64,000 nucleotides of DNA from SIG454 sp045578465 (GCA_045578465.1 JAZNKJ010000039.1:62001-126000), one strand, 5' to 3'. Positions 43,527 to 53,216 are shown, counted from the first letter of the stretch. Made by a program: numbers and translations. The notes: generated by a model from the sequence alone, not told the origin.

Positions 43527-44456
43527 TTATAATAAAATTTCGCCGATTTCGACTGTATTTCCGTTTAAAAAGCTTTGAGTGTCCATTCTCTTTTTGCCAA
43601 ATGGCTGAACCTCGCAAAGAAGAAGAGAGGTGCCGTCTCCGCAGGCAACTTCGATTTTCTTATCAGGAAGTCCGATAATCTCCCCTGGCTTTTTGTCGGT
43701 TTTACTTCCAAGGGATGCAGTGAAAATTTTTAAAACTTCACCTTTATAAAGTGTATGAGCGGTTGGGTATGGATTTGTCCCTTTTATTAAAGAAAATATC
43801 TCTTTTGCGCTCTTTGTCCAGTCGATTTTCCCTGTGTTTTTGTCAAGCATCTTGGCATAGCTTGACTCCTCATCATTTTGGGGAGTTCTTTCTATGCTAC
43901 CGTCCTTGATTTTTTCAAGGGTTTTAGTAAGCGCCTCTGCCCCTAAGTAAGAAAGACGGTCAAAAAGCTCCCCTGCGGTTTCGTTTTCGCCGATTTTTGT
44001 TTTAAGGGTTAAAAGCATATCCCCTGTGTCAAGGCCGTTATCCATCTGCATGGTGGTAATTCCCGTTTCCTCTTCGCCGTTTATAACCGCCCACTGAATT
44101 GGAGCTGCGCCACGGTATTTGGGAAGAAGAGAGCCGTGAACATTAACGCATCCGAATTTCGGATATTCGATAATATAAGGTGGCAAAATCTTGCCGTATG
44201 CAACAACGATTATTATGTCCGGATTAAGGGCTTTCAATTCCTCCACAAATGCCTCGTTCTTTAAAGTTTCAGGCTGGAAAACAGGAATATTATTTGCGAT
44301 TGCACATTCTTTAACCGGCGGAGGAGTAAGATGATGCCCTCTGCCCTTTGGTTTATCCGGCTGAGTAACAACTCCGCAAATTTCATATTTATTTTCTATA
44401 AGAGCCATGAGGGATGGCACCGCAAAATCGGGAGTTCCCATAAAAAGAATTTTCAT
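43527..44456 (-). CDS. fmt: Methionyl-tRNA formyltransferase
   Basis: This 309-residue enzyme formylates initiator Met-tRNA. FMGTPDFAVPSL opens the formyl-tetrahydrofolate domain; VNVHGSLLPKYRGAAPIQWA carries the catalytic Asn and His; GITTMQMDNGLDTGDML follows. The C-terminal tRNA-binding domain is complete. It lies directly after def, its partner in formyl-Met processing. Confidence 0.97.
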   Translation of the reverse strand: MKILFMGTPDFAVPSLMALIENKYEICGVVTQPDKPKGRGHHLTPPPVKECAIANNIPVFQPETLKNEAFVEELKALNPDIIIVVAYGKILPPYIIEYPKFGCVNVHGSLLPKYRGAAPIQWAVINGEEETGITTMQMDNGLDTGDMLLTLKTKIGENETAGELFDRLSYLGAEALTKTLEKIKDGSIERTPQNDEESSYAKMLDKNTGKIDWTKSAKEIFSLIKGTNPYPTAHTLYKGEVLKIFTASLGSKTDKKPGEIIGLPDKKIEVACGDGTSLLLCEVQPFGKKRMDTQSFLNGNTVEIGEILL

Positions 44457-44489
44457 AATTTAAGTCAACGCCTTTCTGCGCAGTTTTTC

Positions 44490-44960
44490 TTAGTCAAGTT
44501 CAAGCTCGCCCTCGTCTGCCCATCTTGAAACCTTTTCCATAAACATATGGCCGTCAAGATGGTCAAGCTCGTGGCAAAAAGCCCTTGCAGTAAGTCCCTC
44601 GCCTGTATAGGTTTTCCATTCGCCTCTGCGGTTTTGGAACTTTATTGAAACGATATTCGGGCGTGTAACTTCGCCGAATTTCCCTGGGTTACTGAGGCAA
44701 CCTTCAAAGTCGGTCTGCTCCCCTTCGGCGTGAGTTATTTCAGGGTTAATAAGTTCTAAAATCTCTTCCCCTGTGTCAACAAGCGCAATTCGTTTAAGAA
44801 CTCCAACCTGAGGAGCGGCAAGGCCAACCCCGTTTGATGCGACAAGAGTTTCCCGCATATCATCAAGAAGAGTTATAATTCTTTCGTTTATTTCGTCAAC
44901 AACTCTGCATTTCTTTGTAAGAACATCGTCGCCGACTTTAACAATATTTCGTATAGCCAT
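44490..44960 (-). CDS. def: Peptide deformylase
   Basis: This 156-residue metalloprotease removes the N-terminal formyl group. The three motifs are present: GVGLAAPQVG (44-53), EGCLS with the metal Cys, and HELDHLDG with the metal His residues and catalytic Glu. It starts behind AAGGAGAT. Confidence 0.97.
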   Translation of the reverse strand: MAIRNIVKVGDDVLTKKCRVVDEINERIITLLDDMRETLVASNGVGLAAPQVGVLKRIALVDTGEEILELINPEITHAEGEQTDFEGCLSNPGKFGEVTRPNIVSIKFQNRRGEWKTYTGEGLTARAFCHELDHLDGHMFMEKVSRWADEGELELD

Positions 44961-44972
44961 TTTTATCTCCTT

Positions 44973-47198
44973 TTATAACATATTTGTTGGATTTATATCA
45001 ATGCTCAAAAAAACTTTTTTAGAGTCCTCTTTAATATCGGATAAGGATTTTAAAAGAGGATGAATTTTTTCGCTGTCTGCCTTTAAAAGCATTCTGTATC
45101 TGTATTGATTTTTAATTTTGGATAGGGGAGCGGAGGAGGGCCCGATAACCGAGCTTATAAAATCGTTGGTTTTCATATAATCCTTAACCAAAAGATTTAT
45201 TTTCTCCATAAATTTCGCCGTATTTTCTTCACTTTCTCCGCTTGCCATAATGGATATTATGTCGCAAAATGGCGGATATTTAAGCCGTCTGCGACTTGCA
45301 ATTTCTGATTCATAAAAACTCAGATAATCGTGGTCTTTGGCAAAGACAACGGTTGAATTCTGAGGCTGATAGGTCTGGATAATTGCCCTGCCTTTTATTT
45401 CTCCACGGCCTGCTCGTCCGCAAACCTGAGTTAAAAGGGAAAAACTTTTCTCGCTTGCACGAAAATCGTCCATACAAAGAGAGGTATCCGCCGCAAGAAC
45501 ACCGACTAAGGTAACATCAGGGAAGTCAAGCCCTTTCGTAACCATCTGGGTCCCAATTAAGATGTCTGCCTCCCCCCGCCCGAAAGCAGAGAGAATTTCC
45601 TCGTGGCCTCCTTTATGAGAGGTGGTGTCCGTATCCATTCTGAGAACTCTCGCTGTTGGGAATTTATCCAAAAGTGCCTCTTCAATTTTCTGTGTTCCCG
45701 TTCCGAAAAACTTAATGTGCTTTGAGCCACATTCAGGGCAAACCTCGGGAACGGGCATTTCCTTACCGCAGTAATGACAAACCATAGTGTTTTTATGTTT
45801 ATGATAGGTCATTGAAACGCTGCAATCTGTGCATTCCAAAACATATCCGCATTCACGACAAGAGGTAAAGGTTGAATAGCCTCGCCTGTTTAAGAAAAGG
45901 ATTGTCTTGGTTTTGTTTTCAAGATTTTTCGCAATCTCCCTTTGAAGAGTGAGAGAGAGGGGAGAGAAATTCTTATAGTTAAAAAGTTCTCCACGCATAT
46001 CAACAATCTTAACCTCAGGAAGCTCCATTTCGTTATATCTGTGAGTCATTTCAAAAAGGGTGTATTCCCCGTTTTGCGCTTTATAAAAACTATGGAGTGA
46101 TGGAGTTGCAGAGGCTAAAAGCACAGTTGCTCCGCTCTCCTTTGCTCTTTTTTCAGCAATATCCTTTGCGTGATATTTCGGGGTTGTGTCGGATTTATAG
46201 CTTGTTTCGTGTTCCTCGTCGAGGATTATTATGCCGATATTTTCAAAAGGCGCAAAAATCGCTGACCTCGCCCCAACGACAACACTGACCTCACCGTTTT
46301 TGATTTTATTCCACTCATCAAACCGCTCCCCTTGGGAAAGACGGCTGTGGATAACTGCAACACTATCTCCAAAACGGCTTACAAATCGGTTAACGGTCTG
46401 TGGGGTTAACGAAATTTCAGGAACAAGCATAATTGCCGTTTTGCCTATCTTTATGCAGTGGTCAATGGCTTGAAGAAAGACCTCGGTTTTTCCGCTTCCC
46501 GTAACCCCGCGAAGAAGAATTGTTTCGTTTTTGGAGGCGGAAATATTATTCTTTAAATGGTCAATAACCTGTCTTTGCTCAGGGGTCGGAACATAGTTCT
46601 CGCTTGGTTTATATTTGTTTTTGTTATAGGTCTCTCGGTAAACCCTCTCGCTGAAAATTTCAACCAAGCCCTTTTTAGAAAGAGCAGAAAGGGCATTGGA
46701 ATTTCCCCCTGAAAGGGTATAAAGCTCGGTTACCTTTATGGGATGAATTTCGCATAAAGCTTTAAGCATCTGCCCCTGAACCTTCGCCCTCTTTGAAAGC
46801 ATATCTTCGGCTAATGATAAAGCTTCATCTTCACTTATTTTAAGCTCGGCATATCTGGCGGTTTTTTCGCGGGCTCCGCTTTCAAGTCCCGGAGGAAGAA
46901 AGAGACGAAGAGCCTGATAAAATGAACAGAAATATTTTTCCTTTACCCAAAGGCATAGTTTTAAAATGCTTTCCGAAACAAAAGGCTCTTTATCAAGAAC
47001 TTTTCTGATTTTTTTAAGGTTTTCAAACTGACTGCTCTTTGTTATTTCCACAACAATACCCCGTGCGAAAAAGTTTCCACGGCCGAATGGGACCTCAACT
47101 CTTGACCCAACAGAAACTTCCATATCGGAAGGAATTTCATAGTCAAAGCATTGGTCGATATTATGCTGACGGTTGTTTAAAATAACTTTGGCAATCAT
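44973..47198 (-). CDS. priA: Primosomal protein N' (replication restart helicase)
   Basis: This 741-residue DNA helicase restarts stalled replication forks. An N-terminal DNA-binding domain is followed by Walker A GVTGSGKTEV, the DEEH box, a zinc-binding insertion with eight Cys (CRECGYVLECTDC and CHYCGKEMPVPEVCPECG), and helicase motifs VTKGLDFPDVTLV and QVCGRAGRG. Length is typical. Confidence 0.96.
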   Translation of the reverse strand: MIAKVILNNRQHNIDQCFDYEIPSDMEVSVGSRVEVPFGRGNFFARGIVVEITKSSQFENLKKIRKVLDKEPFVSESILKLCLWVKEKYFCSFYQALRLFLPPGLESGAREKTARYAELKISEDEALSLAEDMLSKRAKVQGQMLKALCEIHPIKVTELYTLSGGNSNALSALSKKGLVEIFSERVYRETYNKNKYKPSENYVPTPEQRQVIDHLKNNISASKNETILLRGVTGSGKTEVFLQAIDHCIKIGKTAIMLVPEISLTPQTVNRFVSRFGDSVAVIHSRLSQGERFDEWNKIKNGEVSVVVGARSAIFAPFENIGIIILDEEHETSYKSDTTPKYHAKDIAEKRAKESGATVLLASATPSLHSFYKAQNGEYTLFEMTHRYNEMELPEVKIVDMRGELFNYKNFSPLSLTLQREIAKNLENKTKTILFLNRRGYSTFTSCRECGYVLECTDCSVSMTYHKHKNTMVCHYCGKEMPVPEVCPECGSKHIKFFGTGTQKIEEALLDKFPTARVLRMDTDTTSHKGGHEEILSAFGRGEADILIGTQMVTKGLDFPDVTLVGVLAADTSLCMDDFRASEKSFSLLTQVCGRAGRGEIKGRAIIQTYQPQNSTVVFAKDHDYLSFYESEIASRRRLKYPPFCDIISIMASGESEENTAKFMEKINLLVKDYMKTNDFISSVIGPSSAPLSKIKNQYRYRMLLKADSEKIHPLLKSLSDIKEDSKKVFLSIDINPTNML

Positions 47199-47202
47199 TT
47201 TA

Positions 47203-48390
47203 TTATTTAATCCTGTCTAAAATTTTATTTGCGATATCCTCTTTCTGAGAGAGAGGAATATCGGTTTTATTTCCCGATTTATCTATAATCGTAACAATAT
47301 TTGTGTCGCCTTTAAATCCTGCACCTTCCTCATTTAAGCTGTTTGCAACAATGAAATCAAGGTTTTTGGATTTAAGCTTTTTACTTGCGTTTTCCATAAG
47401 GTTTTCAGTTTCCATGCAGAAACCAATAAGGGTTTTTTCTCCGCCGAACTTTTCTCCAAGACTTTTTAAGATGTCAGGGTTCTGGGAAAGAGGAATATTT
47501 AAATCCCCGCCCTTTTTGATTTTATTTTCGGCAGTCTTTTCAGGGCGATAGTCCGCAACTGCCGCCGCCTTTATGATAATGTCGGCGTTTTCTGCATTCT
47601 CCATAACTGCATCAAACATCTCTTTTGCAGAAGTTATGTTTATAACCTCTGCCTCAGCAGGTGGCGTAAGATTTACAGGCCCTGAAATAAGGGTAACCTC
47701 TGCCCCTCTTAAAAGAGCTGCCTTTGCGATGGCATAACCCATTTTTCCGCTGGAATGGTTTGTTATATAGCGGACAGGGTCAATTGCTTCCTGTGTTGGC
47801 CCTGCTGTAACCAAAATCTTTTTCCCCAAAAGGTCCTTTTCGGGATAGAGAAGCTGGCCCTTTATAGCTTCAACAATGGTTTCGACTGGTGCAAGTTTTC
47901 CGTCGCCGATGTCTCCGCAGGCAAGAACGCCTGAGGTTGGGGTTATGAATAAATAGCCAAGGCTTTTAAGGGTTTCAATGTTTCTCTGGGTTACAGGATT
48001 ATGATACATATTGGTATTCATAGCAGGTGCAATCATAACAGGAGAGGTTGCGGCAACAACTGTTGTTGAGACAATGTCGTCCGCTATTCCGCCTGCAATT
48101 TTGCCGATGATATTGGCGGTTGCAGGAATGATTGCGATAAGGTCTGCCTCTTTGGAAAGAGAAATATGCGGAATTCTCCAAGCATTTTTCTTATCAAAGA
48201 GCGAGGTATAAACAGGGTTTTTGGACATTGCCTCAAAGGTCATTGGCGAAACAAATTCTGCCGCTGACTCGGTCATCATAACCTTAACATTTGCCCCAAG
48301 CTTATTAAGTGCGGAAATAACATCAAGGGTTTTATAAATTGAGATCCCGCCTGTAACGCCAATAAGAACATTTTTACCTGTAAGAGGCAT
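47203..48390 (-). CDS. coaBC: Bifunctional CoA biosynthesis protein CoaBC
   Basis: The 395-residue protein joins phosphopantothenoylcysteine decarboxylase (residues 1-~185; GVTGGISIYK, PHISLSKEAD, PAMNTNMY, and ACGDIGDGKLAP with the catalytic Cys) to phosphopantothenate-cysteine ligase (~190-395; VTAGPTQEAIDPVRYITN, and NKIKKGGD with a binding Lys). Both halves are complete. It sits between rpoZ and priA, as expected. Confidence 0.96.
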   Translation of the reverse strand: MPLTGKNVLIGVTGGISIYKTLDVISALNKLGANVKVMMTESAAEFVSPMTFEAMSKNPVYTSLFDKKNAWRIPHISLSKEADLIAIIPATANIIGKIAGGIADDIVSTTVVAATSPVMIAPAMNTNMYHNPVTQRNIETLKSLGYLFITPTSGVLACGDIGDGKLAPVETIVEAIKGQLLYPEKDLLGKKILVTAGPTQEAIDPVRYITNHSSGKMGYAIAKAALLRGAEVTLISGPVNLTPPAEAEVINITSAKEMFDAVMENAENADIIIKAAAVADYRPEKTAENKIKKGGDLNIPLSQNPDILKSLGEKFGGEKTLIGFCMETENLMENASKKLKSKNLDFIVANSLNEEGAGFKGDTNIVTIIDKSGNKTDIPLSQKEDIANKILDRIK

Positions 48391-48452
48391 AAAATCATAT
48401 CCTTTCTTAAACCGAAGCGGACTGCCCCACTTAAAAGAGGGCAGTCCGATTA

Positions 48453-48659
48453 TTATACGGTGTAGTTTCCTTTATCACAGGCAATCTTGCCCTCATAGAT
48501 TTCGTTTGCTGCTATTGTAACATCCTTTGTGCTTTTAGCGTCTGTAAGAGGAAGTGCCCCTTGGGAGAGCTGTCTTGCTCTTCTTGCTGTTTCAATAACG
48601 AGAGTATATCTGCTCCCTGCCTTTTTAATAAGTTCTGTAACGGGTGGATAAATCATCAT
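48453..48659 (-). CDS. rpoZ: RNA polymerase omega subunit
   Basis: This short 68-residue protein matches omega: PPVTELIKKAGSRYTLVIETARRARQL, then KDVTIAANEIYEGKI. It stabilises RNA polymerase assembly. It is located directly after gmk, as in other Firmicutes, with AAAAGGAG before its start. Two adjacent ATG codons could serve as start. Confidence 0.95.
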   Translation of the reverse strand: MMIYPPVTELIKKAGSRYTLVIETARRARQLSQGALPLTDAKSTKDVTIAANEIYEGKIACDKGNYTV

Positions 48660-48665
48660 AATAGT

Positions 48666-49229
48666 TTATTCTCCTTTTATAATATTTTCAATCTCTGAAA
48701 CTGCTGTTTCAAGAGTATTATTTACAACAACATAATCATATTTATCTTTAAGCAAAAGCTCTTCTTTTGCACGGTTTATGCGAGCCTTTAAAGTCTCATC
48801 AGTTTCGCTTCCCCGACCTTTAAGCCTTTTTTCAAGGTCAGCAAAAGATGGGGCATCAACAAAAATTAAAACCGCATCAGGAAAAATCTTTTTGACATTA
48901 AGAGCCCCTTCAACCTCAATTTCAAGGATGAAATCCTTCCCCTCGTTTAAAGCTTCTTTAACGGGGGCAACGGGAGTTCCATAATAATTCCCGTTATAGT
49001 TTGTCCATTCCAAAAGAGAGTTATTTTTAATCATTTCCTCAAACTCAGCTATGGTTTTGAAATAATATGTAACTCCTTCGATGTCTTCATCCCGCATTTT
49101 CCTTGTGGTTGCGGAAACCGAAATGGAGATAGCTGGATTTCTCTTAATAATTTCTTTACAGATTGTTCCCTTGCCAACACCGGATGGACCGGAGATGACA
49201 TAAAGGAGACCTTTTTTACTTGTTGTCAT
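48666..49229 (-). CDS. gmk: Guanylate kinase
   Basis: The 187-residue enzyme phosphorylates GMP. The P-loop is ISGPSGVGKGT, with SATTRKMRDEDIEGVTYYF and the lid TNYNGNYYGTP following. The start at 49229 (MTTSKKGLLYV) is preferred: AAGGACGAGG lies just upstream, within the end of remA. The longer frame to 49262 would overlap remA further without a ribosome binding site. Confidence 0.95.
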   Translation of the reverse strand: MTTSKKGLLYVISGPSGVGKGTICKEIIKRNPAISISVSATTRKMRDEDIEGVTYYFKTIAEFEEMIKNNSLLEWTNYNGNYYGTPVAPVKEALNEGKDFILEIEVEGALNVKKIFPDAVLIFVDAPSFADLEKRLKGRGSETDETLKARINRAKEELLLKDKYDYVVVNNTLETAVSEIENIIKGE

Positions 49230-49512
49230 AGTCCTCGTCCTTTTCAGTATCGTTTTCTTCAACTGCTATAATATCTTCGTCACGGCTTGCTCTTCCTGCA
49301 ATAGTTTCAGTCTGAATAGCAGAAAGAATAACATGGTCGCTGTCAGTAATCAAAACCGCACGGGTGCGTCGTCCGCAACTTGCATCAATTAAAAGTCCCT
49401 TGTCCCTTGCTTCCTGAATAATACGCTTAATAGGAGCGGATTCAGGGCTTACGATTGCAACAACACGGTTTCCTGAAACAATGTTACCAAATCCGATATT
49501 AATAAGATTCAT
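49216..49512 (-). CDS. remA: RemA-family regulator (DUF370)
   Basis: The 98-residue product begins MNLINIGFGNIVSGNRVVAI and contains RRTRAVLITDSDHVILSAIQ, hallmarks of RemA. In Bacillus subtilis RemA is a DNA-binding activator of biofilm matrix and osmoprotection genes. The core (~75 residues) is followed by an acidic tail (ENDTEKDEDYDN). It is conserved between yicC and gmk. Whether it has the matrix role here is unknown. Confidence 0.93.
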   Translation of the reverse strand: MNLINIGFGNIVSGNRVVAIVSPESAPIKRIIQEARDKGLLIDASCGRRTRAVLITDSDHVILSAIQTETIAGRASRDEDIIAVEENDTEKDEDYDNK

Positions 49513-49536
49513 AAACTTAACCTTCCTTTTAACAGA

Positions 49537-50412
49537 TTATTCAATGTTTTGAATTTGCTCTCTGATTTTTTCGATCTCTGATTTAATCTCAACAACCATT
49601 GAAGCAATTTCAATGTTGTTTGCCTTAGAGCCGATTGTGTTTGTTTCGCGGTTCATTTCCTGAATGATAAAATCAAGCTTTTTGCCGATAGGCTTATCTG
49701 TGTTAAGCGCGCTCTTGAAAGCTTTGATGTGGCTTCTTAAACGAACAGTTTCTTCGTCAATTGCAACCTTGTCCGCGAAGATAGCGGTCTCTGTAATAAG
49801 ACGGGTTTCATCAACCTTGGCATCCCCTAAAAGCTCTCTCATCTTGTTTTCAAGATTTTCTCTGTAAAGCTTAACTGTCTGGGGAGACTGAGCCTCAATC
49901 TTTGTAAGCTCGTTTGCGATATTGTCAAGATGGAATAGGATGTCTTTCTGGAGTCTTTCGCCCTCTTCACTACGCATATTGTTAAATTCAGAAAAAGCAG
50001 AGGATAAAGCTGTGTTTATAATCTCAAACATCTTGTCCTCGTCAATCTCTTTATATTCAACGCTGAAAATATCGTTATATCTTGCAACAGTTGAAACCTT
50101 GATGTCGTCCTCAACCCCAAGAGAAGCAAGCTCTTTTAAAACCTCAATATAGTTTTCCGCTAAGGGACGGTTTAAGGTTATAACTCTGTCGTCCCCTTCC
50201 TGCTCCTTTAAAGAAACAGAAACTTCAATTTTCCCGCGGGAGATATACTCGGCGGTCTTCTGGCGGATTTTGTCCTCCAAGAAATTATAAAATCTAGGGA
50301 TTCGGAGTGCAATATCCATATATCTGTGGTTAACGGAGCGAATTTGGACGGAAACCGTAAAGCCTTCAATGACCATTTCCGCTCTTCCGAAACCTGTCAT
50401 ACTTTTAAGCAT
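49537..50412 (-). CDS. yicC: YicC/YloC family endoribonuclease
   Basis: The 291-residue protein opens with MLKSMTGFGRAE and ends with the conserved block GKKLDFIIQEMNRETNTIGSKAN. Members of the family are endoribonucleases in Escherichia coli (YicC) and Bacillus (YloC). It is the first gene of the long minus-strand operon and has a good promoter upstream. Confidence 0.93.
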   Translation of the reverse strand: MLKSMTGFGRAEMVIEGFTVSVQIRSVNHRYMDIALRIPRFYNFLEDKIRQKTAEYISRGKIEVSVSLKEQEGDDRVITLNRPLAENYIEVLKELASLGVEDDIKVSTVARYNDIFSVEYKEIDEDKMFEIINTALSSAFSEFNNMRSEEGERLQKDILFHLDNIANELTKIEAQSPQTVKLYRENLENKMRELLGDAKVDETRLITETAIFADKVAIDEETVRLRSHIKAFKSALNTDKPIGKKLDFIIQEMNRETNTIGSKANNIEIASMVVEIKSEIEKIREQIQNIE

Positions 50413-50472
50413 TCTAACTCAAAACCTTTCTCTTCATAAAGGGTGGTTAACCCTCGTAATTATTCAACATAA

Positions 50473-50501
50473 ATTATATCACAAATTTTCGGAAAATGCA
50501 A
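50473..50501 (-). promoter_or_regulatory. Promoter of the yicC-rpe operon
   Basis: On the minus strand TTGCAT, 17 bases, and TATAAT with extended TG (TGATATAAT). It diverges from the rqcH promoter seven bases away. Confidence 0.85.
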
Positions 50502-50508
50502 ATAATAT

Positions 50509-50537
50509 TTGAAATTTTAATGAAAATATTGTATACT
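50509..50537 (+). promoter_or_regulatory. Sigma-A promoter of rqcH
   Basis: TTGAAA, 17 bases, TATACT; about 43 bases upstream of the start. Confidence 0.85.
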
Positions 50538-50578
50538 CTAATTATAGCTTAAAAATAAAGGATTTTGGAGATATAAAT

Positions 50579-52339
50579 ATGTCATTTGACGGGCTTTTAA
50601 CCTATGGCGTTGTAGGCGAATTTGAAAACAAAATATTGGGCGGAAAAATAAATCAGGTTTATCAGCCTGAGAGGGACGAAATCATCCTGCAAATAAGGAC
50701 TTTTGAGGATAATTTTAAGGTCCTTTTATCTGCCAGCGCCTCAAATGCGAGAGTGCATTTTACGAAGAGTAAAAAGGAAAACCCTATAACTGCGCCTCTT
50801 TTCTGTATGATAATGCGAAAGCATCTGGTTGGGGGGAAGATTGTTTCTATTTCTCAGGAGGGCTTTGACCGCATAATCAAAATCGGGGTTGAAAGCTATA
50901 CCGAGCTTGGGGATTTAACAGTTAAAACTCTCATAATCGAAATTATGAGCAGGCACAGTAACATAATTTTGGTTGGAAGCGACGGCAAAATTATCGACAG
51001 TATCAAGCATATTGACCTGACTGTTTCTCAGGTTCGTCAGGTGCTCCCGGGCTTTTTCTATGAAAAACCCCCTGTCCAGAATAAAATAAACCCTCTTAAT
51101 GCCGAAAAGGAAGAAATCTTAGAAAGACTTTTAAGCCTCCCCAAAGATTTTTCGGCAGACAAAGCATTGGTTGATATTTTCTTCGGGGTAAGTCCTCTGG
51201 TTTCAAGAGAGATTTTATATCGTTTTTCAAAAAGCACAACCGCAATGCTCTCTCAGGTTGATGTTTCGGCATATGCCGATGCGGTTTATGATTTCTTCCG
51301 CAGTGTTAAAAACGGGGAAGAAAACCCGACAGTTGCCTTTGACATTTCGGGGAAGAAACCAGTTGCCTTTTCCCTTGTCAGCTTAACTCAGTATGAGGGG
51401 AGCGAGACTTTAAAATATGAAAGCGTAAGCGAGGCGGTTGACAATTTCTATGCCCTTCGGGGAGAGTCAGAGCATTTAAGTCAGAGAAGCGCCCATATTG
51501 TTAAGATTATCAATAATAACATTGAGCGGTGCCGAAAGAAAATTGTTATCCATGAGGATAATTTAAGAAAGGCAAAGAACAGAGACAAATATAAAATTTA
51601 CGGAGATTTGCTCACGGCGAATATGTATCAGATGAAAAGCGGTGCAAAGGAAATTCAGGTGGAGAATTATTATGAAAATCCCCCTCAGACCGTGACAATC
51701 CCTCTTAAAGAGGAACTTTCTCCCTCAGGAAATGCCCAGAGATATTATAAGCTTTATACAAAGGCGAAAACCACTGAAAGCTATTCAACTGAGCAGATAA
51801 AAGAGGCAAAAGAGGAGCTTAATTATCTTGAAACTGTTTTGGAGTCAGTTCTAAGGGCGGAAAGTCCTGCTGATATTGCGGAGATTAAAGAAGAACTTGG
51901 AAGCCAGGGATATATCCCCAAAGTGAACAATAAAAAGAGTAAGTTTAATAAAAAAACTGCTCCTATGGAGTTTGTATCAAGTGACGGATATAAAATTTTA
52001 GTGGGAAAGAACAATCATCAGAACGATACTCTGACAATTAAGACGGCATTTTCGACGGATATATGGCTTCATACGAAAAATATCCCAGGCTCTCATACCA
52101 TTATAAGAACCGAGGGGAAAAGCGAAGTTCCCGACCAGACTATTTTAGAGGCGGCAAGGATTGCGGCATATTACAGCAAGGGAAGAGATGGCTCTCAGGT
52201 TCCCGTTGACTACACGGCGGTTAAGAATGTTAAAAAGCCGTCAGGTGCAAAACCGGGCTTTGTAATTTATGACAATTACAATACGGTTTATGTGACCCCA
52301 AACGAGGAAGAGATTAAAAAATTAAAAGGTCAGGATTAA
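50579..52339 (+). CDS. rqcH: Ribosome-associated quality control factor RqcH (NFACT protein)
   Basis: This 586-residue protein matches bacterial Rqc2/NEMF homologues, which bind stalled 50S-peptidyl-tRNA complexes and add alanine tails. The NFACT-N domain (1-~215; GGKINQVYQPERDEI, TKSKKENP) is followed by coiled-coil and helix-hairpin-helix parts. The C-terminal NFACT-R domain follows (DIWLHTKNIPGSHTIIR at about 500). Some relatives were named fibronectin-binding proteins. Single-gene unit with a terminator overlapping its last codons. Confidence 0.94.
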   Translation: MSFDGLLTYGVVGEFENKILGGKINQVYQPERDEIILQIRTFEDNFKVLLSASASNARVHFTKSKKENPITAPLFCMIMRKHLVGGKIVSISQEGFDRIIKIGVESYTELGDLTVKTLIIEIMSRHSNIILVGSDGKIIDSIKHIDLTVSQVRQVLPGFFYEKPPVQNKINPLNAEKEEILERLLSLPKDFSADKALVDIFFGVSPLVSREILYRFSKSTTAMLSQVDVSAYADAVYDFFRSVKNGEENPTVAFDISGKKPVAFSLVSLTQYEGSETLKYESVSEAVDNFYALRGESEHLSQRSAHIVKIINNNIERCRKKIVIHEDNLRKAKNRDKYKIYGDLLTANMYQMKSGAKEIQVENYYENPPQTVTIPLKEELSPSGNAQRYYKLYTKAKTTESYSTEQIKEAKEELNYLETVLESVLRAESPADIAEIKEELGSQGYIPKVNNKKSKFNKKTAPMEFVSSDGYKILVGKNNHQNDTLTIKTAFSTDIWLHTKNIPGSHTIIRTEGKSEVPDQTILEAARIAAYYSKGRDGSQVPVDYTAVKNVKKPSGAKPGFVIYDNYNTVYVTPNEEEIKKLKGQD

Positions 52340-52354
52340 ATCCTGACCTTTTTT
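52324..52354. terminator. Terminator between rqcH and the converging SDR gene
   Basis: Stem AAAAGGTCAGGA / TCCTGACCTTTT, with TTAAA loop and T-run; it begins within the rqcH coding sequence. Confidence 0.92.
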
Positions 52355-52355
52355 G

Positions 52356-53156
52356 TTATACAAAGTGTGTCATACCACCGTCAACGGTAATATTTTCCCC
52401 TGTCATATAAGAGGATGCGTCGGAGCAAAGGAAAACGATAGCTCCGTTTAATTCTTCGGGATTTCCTGTTCTTTTAAGCATTGTCTTGTTGGATAAACGC
52501 TCTATAAATTCCATATCCGTAGCAGGAGTAATATTCGGAAACGGCCCAGGAGATAAGCTGTTAACCCTGATGTTTCTGTCTGCAAGAGCTGAAGCTGCAT
52601 ATCTTGTAAGCTGGATAAGACCGGCTTTACCTGCACCATAGAACGGAGGACTTGGGACACCTTTTCCTTCGTAGATGGTAAGGTCAGGAGCGGAAAGACC
52701 ATACATAGAACCGAAGTTTATAATGTTTCCGCCGCCGGCTTTGTCAAAGTAAGGGAGAACCTCGCGCATACAGCGGAAGGAAACATTAAGTGTTCCGTCA
52801 ATTCCGCCTTCCCAAAGGCTATCTTCAATAAAGTCTATTCTGTGTTCAGCGCCCTTTCCGCCTGCACCACCGCCGTAGGCAGCACAGTTAACCAAAACAT
52901 TGATTGCACCGTATTTTTCGTAAACGGTTTTAAAGCATTCTTTTATGCTCTCTGTTTTGGATAAATCGGTTTCGATAAAGAAAAGTTTTCCGTTTTTCTT
53001 ATATTCATCAAAGCTTTCGGTAAAGCGGTCCGCAATATCAGGAACAGCAACATTTGCGCCATATTCAAGTAGCGCTTTAACCATTGTTCTGCCTAAGTTT
53101 CCGGCTCCGCCTGTAAAGATTATGGTTTTACCTTCTAATGAAAATAAATTATTCAT
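52356..53156 (-). CDS. Short-chain dehydrogenase/reductase
   Basis: The 266-residue oxidoreductase has the SDR cofactor motif TGGAGNLGRTMV, VNCAAYGG, a catalytic Ser in NFGSMYG, and the YGAGK Tyr/Lys pair. SLSPGPFPN and the TVDGG ending resemble sugar alcohol or gluconate dehydrogenases. Substrate is unknown and neighbours do not help. A palindrome overlaps its -10 box, which suggests repression by an unidentified regulator. Confidence 0.88.
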   Translation of the reverse strand: MNNLFSLEGKTIIFTGGAGNLGRTMVKALLEYGANVAVPDIADRFTESFDEYKKNGKLFFIETDLSKTESIKECFKTVYEKYGAINVLVNCAAYGGGAGGKGAEHRIDFIEDSLWEGGIDGTLNVSFRCMREVLPYFDKAGGGNIINFGSMYGLSAPDLTIYEGKGVPSPPFYGAGKAGLIQLTRYAASALADRNIRVNSLSPGPFPNITPATDMEFIERLSNKTMLKRTGNPEELNGAIVFLCSDASSYMTGENITVDGGMTHFV

Positions 53157-53172
53157 AATTTTAGCCCCTTTC

Positions 53173-53196
53173 GGTATAATCTAACTTAATTATACC
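53173..53196. promoter_or_regulatory. Palindrome overlapping the SDR gene -10 box (possible operator)
   Basis: GGTATAAT and ATTATACC are perfect 8-base arms around an 8-base centre. The upstream arm covers the -10 hexamer of the minus-strand promoter. Confidence 0.5.
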
Positions 53197-53216
53197 AAAA
53201 GAGGCTCTTAAAACAA
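53189..53216 (-). promoter_or_regulatory. Promoter of the SDR gene
   Basis: On the minus strand TTGTTT, 16 bases, TATAAT; about 33 bases before the start and its AAAGGGG site. Confidence 0.65.
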
